From Hodarchaeum sp048939725 (GTDB lineage: Archaea > Asgardarchaeota > Heimdallarchaeia > Hodarchaeales > Hodarchaeaceae), in the NCBI GenBank assembly GCA_048939725.1, contig JBHLPG010000147.1:1-9281 (forward strand): a stretch of 9,281 nucleotides of DNA, read 5' to 3'. This document shows, piece after piece, positions 1 through 5,469 of this stretch. Numbering within the stretch: the first letter of the stretch is position 1; each line of letters begins with the position of its first letter. The translations under genes were made by a program, and so were the position numbers. The notes under the pieces were generated by a model. The model had not been told where the DNA came from, did not search any database, and was given only the letters and a program-made list of their open reading frames with translations.

Positions 1-1697
1 GGGAATTCAATATTTCGAAAAATATGCCACTTAGAGGCTCCTACTGTTTTCCCCATCTCAATGAGGTTAAAATCAATTTTGTTATAGGCTGTACTAACAC
101 TACGAGATACAAAGGGGTATGCAGCAATAAGATGAGCCAGGATAATAGGTATCCATGTGTCTTGTGAAGAAATACGAATAAATCCAAAAGCACGGAGCAT
201 TCCTAGGCCGATGGTAATAGATGATGTAACTAAAGGAAGGACAAGAGACCAAGAGAGAAGTAACCCCATAATCGGATGTCGTCCTAGAAAATCGGATCGT
301 CTAATCATATAAATAGACAAAACTCCAAAAAAAGTAGATAATACCACCGTGATCAAGGCAAAAATTATAGAATTAATAATTAAATTAAATGCAGTAGTAG
401 CTGCTCCTAACGCTGGAATCGACTCAGGGGCCCAAATGAATCCATTCTCGTTTGATCTAAAACCAAGAAGATGGAAGAACGCTTCAATGTTCCAGTTGTT
501 AGTTATTCGATCATAGAAAGCGGAAATAAAGATTACAAGAATAGGGGAGAGAAGAAAAACTGTTAACGAAGTGATATAGATAATAACCATACTAAAACGT
601 TTTTTATCCTGGGAGAAAACATCCCCTAATTTTCTTTCAGATCTCTCTCGAATTTCTCCAATAGTTAAAGGAGTGGTATGGCCGAACTTCCAAAATCCTA
701 CTCCAATAAGTCCCAATAACAATATTAGTACAAAGTTAACTCGGAAATATAGTAAAACTGAGGTAATGGCTACAATAGCCAATACTTGGATGGTTCTTCT
801 CAAAGATTTTGGTAAAAATGACGTGAATCTTTCACGTTTAAATACAGGCTCGGAAAAAAAAAGGTATAATATAATTAGAACAGATGTAATCAATAACTGA
901 AACAATGCTAAGGCAGCTGCTTGGTGGTAGTCATATCGATAGTGGAATAACGAGTAAATCTGTACTTCTAGGGTTTTATATTGAATTCCACCTAATGACA
1001 GGACGACTGCAAAAGATGTAAAGCAATAAAGAAAAGTAAGAATACTACTAGCTAAAATTGCAGAGCTAATTTGAGGAAATGTTACATAACGGAAAAAATG
1101 TAATTTCCGACTTCCAAGAGTGGTGGCAACTTCTTCCATGTCCACATTTGCCTTTTTCCAAGCACTAGATACTAGATGTAAAACGATAGGGATATTATAG
1201 AATGCATGGACTAAAATTATCCCTTCAAATGTTTTGTATAATTTGATTGGAGGACTTTCTTGTCGAAGAACGGTCATTAATACTGAGTTGAGGATCCCAT
1301 TAGGCCCAATAAGCAGAATAAAACCTAGTACAACCACAATTGGTGGTAATACAAAAGGTATAGTTAAAATCGTCTTAAGGATCCGATCTCCAGGAAAGCG
1401 ATACTTGGCAAAGATATAGGCGCCAGGTAATCCAAGGATGATTGTAATGATTGAACTGATAATTGCTTGATTAATAGTAAATCGGATAAAATATAGATTT
1501 AATGGATTTACAAGTGTGCTTATTATAAATTCAGCGGTAATATAACCTGAGTCTGATAGAAACGCATCAATTAGAATAAAGAAAAGGGGGATGAAGAAAA
1601 AGAAGAAGGAAACTAGCAATGGTGTTAATAAGATTATGTTGAATGAACTATCAATGAAACGGTCTTTGGATGATCTGTGCTCGATTGCTTGCACCAC
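1..1697 (-). CDS. thiP: Thiamine ABC transporter permease, ThiP-like, fused two-domain (3' end cut by window)
   Basis: Membrane channel subunit of a thiamine-type ABC importer; 565 codons are visible and the frame is open at base 1. The start is taken as GTG at 1697 because TAG at 1709-1707 closes the frame upstream; a second GTG follows directly, and a weak AGGGAT lies about 8 bases before. Two permease domains are joined in one chain, as in ThiP and iron FbpB proteins. The first EAA loop (ATPase contact) is near residues 188-211, with the form EEVATTLG then FPQ; the second, EMGKTVGAS then FP, begins at residue 547. Domain 1 carries the typical VLPPIVVVLGF segment; domain 2 begins near residue 370. 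An extra hydrophobic pair lies between them at about residues 303-345. It starts 18 bases after the thiB stop, so the two are probably cotranscribed. Thiamine is preferred over iron because of the ThiB partner. The ATPase gene is not in the window. Confidence 0.87.
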   Translation of the reverse strand, partial: MVQAIEHRSSKDRFIDSSFNIILLTPLLVSFFFFFIPLFFILIDAFLSDSGYITAEFIISTLVNPLNLYFIRFTINQAIISSIITIILGLPGAYIFAKYRFPGDRILKTILTIPFVLPPIVVVLGFILLIGPNGILNSVLMTVLRQESPPIKLYKTFEGIILVHAFYNIPIVLHLVSSAWKKANVDMEEVATTLGSRKLHFFRYVTFPQISSAILASSILTFLYCFTSFAVVLSLGGIQYKTLEVQIYSLFHYRYDYHQAAALALFQLLITSVLIILYLFFSEPVFKRERFTSFLPKSLRRTIQVLAIVAITSVLLYFRVNFVLILLLGLIGVGFWKFGHTTPLTIGEIRERSERKLGDVFSQDKKRFSMVIIYITSLTVFLLSPILVIFISAFYDRITNNWNIEAFFHLLGFRSNENGFIWAPESIPALGAATTAFNLIINSIIFALITVVLSTFFGVLSIYMIRRSDFLGRHPIMGLLLSWSLVLPLVTSSITIGLGMLRAFGFIRISSQDTWIPIILAHLIAAYPFVSRSVSTAYNKIDFNLIEMGKTVGASKWHIFRNIEF

Positions 1698-1715
1698 ATA
1701 AGATCCCTATGTTGC

Positions 1716-2963
1716 TTATTTTTTTCTTCTTCTTAGAATTGCAATGGTAATTATTGGGATTAAAAGGAACACACTTGGAGGAAATGGCGCCGAAGAACCT
1801 AAGATTACCACTTGTTCCCAAGTTTCTTGCCATTCTCTAATTGATATATTTAATTCATCAGCAGTAAATAAATCATTCAGTGGTGTAACGGTTGTAGGAT
1901 CAATGGCATAATCATAACTTGCTGGAAGTTCCGCAAGGGTATTAGCAGGATACATCCAGTTGTTTTCAGGGATTATTTCTTGGACTGTTATCCCTGTAAA
2001 CCAATCAATGAATTTTTGTGCCAGAGAAAGATTTTGAGTACCTTTGAGAATCCCTATTCCTTCTATTTGTAACCATCCGTATTTCGAACCTTTTTCATGA
2101 GATACCGTTGCTCCTATAGAGGGTGTCCCCCCTGGTTCAGCATAGAAAAGGAAGTCATATGCAGGATCGGTTCCGTAAGACACCACCATAGGGCGATTAG
2201 CTGCTGGAGTGTAAAACACATCAAAGGCATCGCCCCAGCTGTCTTCAATTTGGAGATCGTTTCGTTTCATCTCTTTCCACCAAGTCTCCCATTCTTTATC
2301 TAGTACTTTTTCATATACTCCAATTGTCCACATCAAAAAACCGAGTCCCGTACTGCTTAAGGTAGGATCCTCGGTCACAAGCATTTGAGCTACTTCAGAA
2401 TCGAGTAAGTCTTCAAGTTCAAGATTCTCAATAGTGGGTACATTTGTTGAATTCACGAGATTTTTATGATAAATAATAGCTATAAGGCCGTAATCGTAAG
2501 GAGTGACATAATGTTCAGGATCAAGACCATTGACTGCACTTTCTCTAAGATCAGACAAAGTTGAGGCTTCATACGGAATAAGTATTTCTTGAGCTTTTGC
2601 TTCGTAAATAAGCACATTATCAATACCTATTATAATATCAGCCTTTGGCGAATTTTTTTCTGCTATTGCTTTAGCCAGAACAGAATTTGCGTCATCAAAA
2701 TATTCTAATTCGATTTGGCAATTTTCCTGGACTTCAAAGGCATCAAAAACGCGGATATTGGCATCAGTGGCGTTTAATCCCCAATTTATTAGAGATTCAT
2801 AGGTATAAATCGTCAAAGTTGGCGTTTGATTGGCTGAATTAGAATGATTACGAAATGAAGATACTTGGACGATGACAAGGCAGCCTGAAATCATAAGAAG
2901 TGTCATCATTAAGGCCCATTTCTGGTATATTCCCCGACTAGGTTTAATATAATCTGGTTTCAT
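1716..2963 (-). CDS. thiB: Thiamine-binding protein of ABC transporter, ThiB-like, with C-terminal membrane tail
   Basis: Extracytoplasmic solute-binding protein that captures thiamine and delivers it to the ThiP permease; 415 residues. The match to ThiB runs along the whole chain: LTIYTYESLINWG (50-62), ADIIIGIDN (109-116), PYDYG (155-159), DPTLSSTGLGFLMW (199-212), VVSYGTDPAY (260-269) and ENNWMYPA (333-340), all at the expected order and spacing. The aromatic and acidic residues that line the ThiB pocket in the enterobacterial protein appear kept (Tyr and Trp in the first motif, Asp in IDN, Trp in NWMYP). A hydrophobic N-terminal segment (about 16-35) serves as signal or anchor; it contains ISGC, but the residues after Cys28 are hydrophobic, so a lipobox is doubtful. 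Residues 394-410 form a second hydrophobic helix followed by RRRKK, a typical archaeal C-terminal anchor. The gene lies 87 bases after the kinase stop and 18 bases before the permease start. Confidence 0.92.
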   Translation of the reverse strand: MKPDYIKPSRGIYQKWALMMTLLMISGCLVIVQVSSFRNHSNSANQTPTLTIYTYESLINWGLNATDANIRVFDAFEVQENCQIELEYFDDANSVLAKAIAEKNSPKADIIIGIDNVLIYEAKAQEILIPYEASTLSDLRESAVNGLDPEHYVTPYDYGLIAIIYHKNLVNSTNVPTIENLELEDLLDSEVAQMLVTEDPTLSSTGLGFLMWTIGVYEKVLDKEWETWWKEMKRNDLQIEDSWGDAFDVFYTPAANRPMVVSYGTDPAYDFLFYAEPGGTPSIGATVSHEKGSKYGWLQIEGIGILKGTQNLSLAQKFIDWFTGITVQEIIPENNWMYPANTLAELPASYDYAIDPTTVTPLNDLFTADELNISIREWQETWEQVVILGSSAPFPPSVFLLIPIITIAILRRRKK

Positions 2964-3017
2964 GTCTTTACAACCCCAATCAATACATGTTGAAACAAGA
3001 CAATTGATATTCTGGTA

Positions 3018-3026
3018 ATATAAAAA
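3018..3026 (-). promoter_or_regulatory. Candidate TATA box for thiB
   Basis: On the minus strand this reads TTTTTATAT, close to the archaeal TATA element. It sits 55 bases before the thiB start codon, so transcription starting about 25 bases downstream would leave a short leader of about 30 bases. It could give thiB-thiP a promoter of their own in addition to read-through from the kinase gene. The region is AT-rich, so chance is a real alternative. Confidence 0.35.
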
Positions 3027-3050
3027 GTATAGCTTGATAATATAGGGCAG

Positions 3051-4001
3051 TTATAAAGCCTCAATAAGCTGCAATGCATGAAATCTCTCTTGAGCTAAGG
3101 CAATATACTCATTAAAAAAAGCTTGTTCTGAAACACGATTAGGGGCTGAAAAAAGCCTTGCTGCTTGAATTAGATACCAAAGTCCAGACATCAAATTCAT
3201 TAAATCGCAGGTTAATTCCAAAACTTTCGGTATAATTGAAAAATTTACTTTTTCTTCAAATTTCTTGATAAATAATTCTTGCATCTCTTGGGAGAGCCGG
3301 TTTTGGGTAATAAAATAAGCTAAATCAATACATGGATCAGCTAGGGTTGAATATTCCCAATCAATGAAAACAGTCTCAGATTCTGGTGTCAGAATAATGT
3401 TAGAGAAAACTAAGTCTCCGTGGATGCGAACAAGGTTTCTGAATGAGTTTATACTTTGGAGTTGGATTATATGGTCATCAAAAAACCGATTAATCTTTTC
3501 ATAAGAAGGAAAATGCGAGAATTTTCCACTTAACACGGGAGATGTAGGATAATGACGTTCTATTCCTTTGTATTCCAGAAGATATCGTTTTATCACATCA
3601 TAGTAATGAAAATCTCCAGTGGTAGCTTCAGTTATACTATGAATAGATATTATGCCATTCACTAACGATTCAAGATTAGTTCGGAGATAATCATGAGTGA
3701 GAGTATGTCCTTCGATCCATTCACGAGTGATGTAAAACTTAGTGCCATCATCGTAATATTTCAACAGGTGTGGAGCATGATGGTTGTTTTTGAGTATCAT
3801 TAAGCTTTCTTTTTCCCTCAGATAACGTAAATACATAGGGTCATTTGCCTCATCTCTAATGAGGTATTCTTTGACTAGCCAAGATTCATTGATAAGGATA
3901 TTCCTGTTATTCAATCCACCTTTAATTAAACGCACGGAGGTAATATTTTTTGGCAAAAGAATAGGAGGAACCTGTTCTAAGAGCTTTAAATGGTGATTCA
4001 T
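3051..4001 (-). CDS. Choline kinase/APH-fold small-molecule kinase, probable thiamine kinase
   Basis: ATP-dependent phosphotransferase of the aminoglycoside phosphotransferase/choline kinase fold, 316 residues from ATG at 4001. That start is chosen over an in-frame TTG at 4010 because AAGGA at 4017-4013 is 11 bases from the ATG but only 2 from the TTG. Numbered from the ATG, a glycine-rich loop GGLNNRN is at 28-34, a likely ATP-binding lysine in VKEY at 44, the catalytic loop HGDLVFSN at 194-201 (Asp196 as base, Asn201 for metal) and the metal-binding aspartate in FIDWEYS at 214. The segment LADPCIDLAYFI after it is typical of choline kinase and ThiK members. The family phosphorylates hydroxyls of choline, ethanolamine, thiamine, sugars or aminoglycosides, and sequence alone does not fix the substrate. 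Thiamine is favoured by its place directly upstream of thiB-thiP and divergent from thiR. Its product would then be thiamine phosphate. Confidence 0.85.
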   Translation of the reverse strand: MNHHLKLLEQVPPILLPKNITSVRLIKGGLNNRNILINESWLVKEYLIRDEANDPMYLRYLREKESLMILKNNHHAPHLLKYYDDGTKFYITREWIEGHTLTHDYLRTNLESLVNGIISIHSITEATTGDFHYYDVIKRYLLEYKGIERHYPTSPVLSGKFSHFPSYEKINRFFDDHIIQLQSINSFRNLVRIHGDLVFSNIILTPESETVFIDWEYSTLADPCIDLAYFITQNRLSQEMQELFIKKFEEKVNFSIIPKVLELTCDLMNLMSGLWYLIQAARLFSAPNRVSEQAFFNEYIALAQERFHALQLIEAL

Positions 4002-4012
4002 TTGAGACAAGA

Positions 4013-4017
4013 TCCTT
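4013..4017 (-). promoter_or_regulatory. Ribosome binding site deciding the kinase start
   Basis: AAGGA on the minus strand lies 11 bases before ATG 4001 and only 2 before the in-frame TTG at 4010. This spacing makes the ATG the more likely start and removes three residues from the longest possible reading frame. Confidence 0.5.
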
Positions 4018-4026
4018 ATTGGTTAA

Positions 4027-4045
4027 CTAATAATACTTTTATTAG
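4027..4045. repeat. Inverted repeat, candidate operator near the kinase start
   Basis: CTAATAA and TTATTAG form two perfect 7-base arms around a 5-base spacer (TACTT). It lies 26 bases upstream of the kinase start codon in the divergent region next to thiR, a plausible place for a repressor to block the kinase-thiB-thiP promoter. Binding by ThiR is inferred from position only, and AT-rich sequence produces such repeats by chance. Confidence 0.35.
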
Positions 4046-4105
4046 ATGATGAGGAAATAATCAACTCTTAGCTTTCACCCAGTAGTTGTTTAAAACACTA
4101 TGACA

Positions 4106-4115
4106 AATTTATATG
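4106..4115. promoter_or_regulatory. TATA-like element in the divergent thiR/kinase region
   Basis: The plus strand reads AATTTATATG and the minus strand CATATAAATT, so the element resembles an archaeal TATA box in both directions. It lies near the centre of the 211-base divergent region, about 100 bases from each start codon. It could serve thiR (leader near 70 bases) or the kinase (leader near 85 bases). The leaders would be long for archaea, so other weaker elements may be the real promoters. Confidence 0.35.
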
Positions 4116-4182
4116 AGGGAGTTTTTCTAATGGTATTTGAAAACTAGTAATTGAAGCTGAATCTTTGTAAAAGACAAGCTAT

Positions 4183-4197
4183 CAATTCGATGAATTG
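4183..4197. repeat. Inverted repeat, candidate autoregulatory operator of thiR
   Basis: CAATTC-GAT-GAATTG has perfect 6-base arms and a 3-base spacer. It ends 15 bases before the thiR start codon, a usual place for autorepression. The preceding bases (CAAGCTATCAATT on the plus strand) share the pieces CAAGCTAT and TATCAATT with the minus strand upstream of thiB. This hints at a common site but is not proof. Confidence 0.35.
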
Positions 4198-4212
4198 TAA
4201 TTTAGTGGTTCT

Positions 4213-5124
4213 ATGCAGTTTATTTGTGAAATTGTCCCATCAAGCTTTTTAACTCCCCTTCGAAGAGCAATAGCTCAGGAATTAGCTAATCTTGGTTATG
4301 TCCAGATTGAAATTGCAAAGATTCTCGGGGTCTCACAACCAGTAGTTTCATCGTATTTGAAAGACAGAAAGGTTTCTTCATCATCAATAACATCAAGACC
4401 TGCTTTTGAAGAGCTAGTTTCTGGGCTTGTTATGAGACTAAAGACCGAATCAACGTCCCCAATTGATCTTATGGAAGTAATATGCCAAGAGTGTCAACAA
4501 TTTAGGATAGCTGGTCCATTATGTGATATTCATAGAAAGAAGACCTCCATGGCTTTTCCACCTGATTGTAATATTTGTTTTCCCTCTTCTGAACAAACAG
4601 AAGTTTTTAACCAAAAACTTCAAGCAACACGAGAGTTATATGACGCAGCTCAAAAATTAATAGCTACAGAAGAGAAATTTGGTCAAATTATCCCAGAGAT
4701 AGGGTGCCAATTTGTAACTATGATTGAAAACAGTGCAAAAGCAACAGATATTGCTGGTTTTCCTGGACGAATTGTTAAAGTTAAAGGGAAAGGAAGGATA
4801 GTGGCGGCACCCGAATTTCAACAAGGATCTACTCTCGCTCAATTATTAATTCATTTTAGAAAGCATGGGTCCCTCCATCGATCTGTAATTTCATTACGAA
4901 ATACAAAAGAAATTCAGAAAAAGATTATATCAGAGAAAGTGGTTATCCAAACAGAGGAAGCCGATAGAAATTGGAACGATACTCTTGAATCGTTATCTCC
5001 TGAAAAAACTAAAGATGTTGATGTGATCGCAGATGCTGGTGGCCATGGATTTGAAGCTATCCTGTATTTATTCGGAAAAACTCCTTCAGAAATTGCAGAC
5101 TATCTCATTTCAAAGGTTGGATGA
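4213..5124 (+). CDS. thiR: Thiamine regulator ThiR: HTH plus ThiN-like sensor domain
   Basis: Archaeal transcription factor of the ThiR type, 303 residues. The start is supported by the N-terminus MQFICEIV, which matches the usual beginning of the family; no strong Shine-Dalgarno is seen. Residues 15-53 hold the helix-turn-helix, with LGVSQPVVSSYLKDRK as turn and recognition helix. Residues 91-122 hold a Cys/His set (C91, C94, C104, H107, C119, C122) that could bind zinc. Residues about 140-303 form a ThiN domain, the fold of archaeal thiamine-phosphate synthase, with IIPEIG (159-164), the hallmark AGFPGRIVKV (181-190), APEF, LRN and DVIADAGGHG (270-279). As I recall the enzyme family, the stretch after PEF normally reads GASRHVA; here it is QQGSTLA, so the Arg-His pair is missing and a sensing rather than catalytic role is likely. 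It is transcribed divergently from the kinase-thiB-thiP cluster, its probable target. Confidence 0.87.
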   Translation: MQFICEIVPSSFLTPLRRAIAQELANLGYVQIEIAKILGVSQPVVSSYLKDRKVSSSSITSRPAFEELVSGLVMRLKTESTSPIDLMEVICQECQQFRIAGPLCDIHRKKTSMAFPPDCNICFPSSEQTEVFNQKLQATRELYDAAQKLIATEEKFGQIIPEIGCQFVTMIENSAKATDIAGFPGRIVKVKGKGRIVAAPEFQQGSTLAQLLIHFRKHGSLHRSVISLRNTKEIQKKIISEKVVIQTEEADRNWNDTLESLSPEKTKDVDVIADAGGHGFEAILYLFGKTPSEIADYLISKVG

Positions 5125-5182
5125 ATTCTAATTTGAAGAATGTGCTAAAAATTAATAGAGAATGCGAGGAAGAAAATCCCTA

Positions 5183-5190
5183 TTTTTGTT
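5183..5190 (+). terminator. Possible T-run terminator of thiR
   Basis: The plus strand reads TTTTTGTT about 60 bases after the thiR stop. Archaeal RNA polymerase often terminates at such T-runs without a hairpin. It is short and the only support is position. Confidence 0.22.
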
Positions 5191-5270
5191 AAAGAAAACC
5201 ACCCCCACCATTGGCTTAACAACTGGCTTCGCGGGAAAAACTGCTTCGTTCCATTAGGAATATGTTAAAA

Positions 5271-5290
5271 GGAAAAATTCGAAAATTTCC
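5271..5290. repeat. Imperfect 20-base palindrome upstream of the surface protein gene
   Basis: GGAAAAATTC is followed at once by GAAAATTTCC; the two halves pair at 8 of 10 positions around a TTCGAA centre. A site with no spacer suits a dimeric DNA-binding protein. It is about 90 bases upstream of the candidate TATA box of the surface protein gene. No protein can be assigned to it. Confidence 0.3.
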
Positions 5291-5380
5291 CTGTTAGAGT
5301 GAATAAGATATCTTCTTGGTTGAAATTCCTATTATCATCATAATACGGAATAATTCAATTAAAGAAGAATCTTACACAGA

Positions 5381-5388
5381 TATATTTA
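5381..5388 (+). promoter_or_regulatory. Candidate TATA box of the surface protein gene
   Basis: TATATTTA on the plus strand lies 81 bases before the start codon at 5470. Initiation about 25 bases downstream would give a leader of about 55 bases that includes the GAGGAT ribosome site. The assignment rests on sequence likeness and position alone. Confidence 0.3.
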
Positions 5389-5456
5389 GGAATGGATGTA
5401 AATCTCCGTTTCAAGTAGTTCACTCTTGAGAGTCTTGATTTCAACCAGATTGGTTT

Positions 5457-5462
5457 GAGGAT
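5457..5462 (+). promoter_or_regulatory. Ribosome binding site of the surface protein gene
   Basis: GAGGAT is complementary to the 3' end of 16S rRNA and lies 7 bases before ATG 5470. Together with the signal peptide that begins directly at this ATG, it fixes the start. Confidence 0.6.
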
Positions 5463-5469
5463 AGCGTAG

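Larger units (their letters stand above)
5125..5469. other. Intergenic region between thiR and the surface protein gene
   Basis: This 345-base gap holds no convincing gene. The best small frame, 5162-5257 on the plus strand (31 residues), has no good ribosome site or recognisable sequence. The gap contains a short T-run after thiR, a 20-base imperfect palindrome at 5271-5290, a TATA-like element at 5381-5388 and a 12-base palindrome (ACTCT-TG-AGAGT) at 5422-5433. No tRNA, riboswitch or mobile-element end was recognised. Confidence 0.6.

Noticed and set aside
854..862. Run of nine A bases inside the permease gene as a possible frameshift site
   Set aside because: The permease frame continues without a break on both sides through the second EAA loop, so there is no sign of a real frameshift.
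673..1419. Plus-strand frames at 673-900 and 1234-1419
   Set aside because: Both lie opposite the continuous permease frame, whose two EAA loops and fold motifs are clear.
4008..4010. TTG at 4010 as the kinase start
   Set aside because: The AAGGA element would be only 2 bases away; the ATG at 4001 has workable spacing.
4002..4212. Possible TPP riboswitch upstream of the kinase or thiR
   Set aside because: I looked on both strands for the conserved CTGAGA and ACCTGATC-type core elements and did not find them; control by ThiR is the simpler reading.
5162..5257. Small plus-strand frame of 31 residues in the gap after thiR
   Set aside because: It has no good ribosome site, no recognisable sequence and nothing beyond chance length.
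5296..5447. Inverted matches AGAGTGAA/TTCACTCT (5296-5303, 5419-5426) and TGGTTGAAAT/ATTTCAACCA (5317-5326, 5438-5447)
   Set aside because: The pairs are interleaved rather than nested, so they do not form one hairpin, and at this spacing they may be chance in AT-rich DNA.
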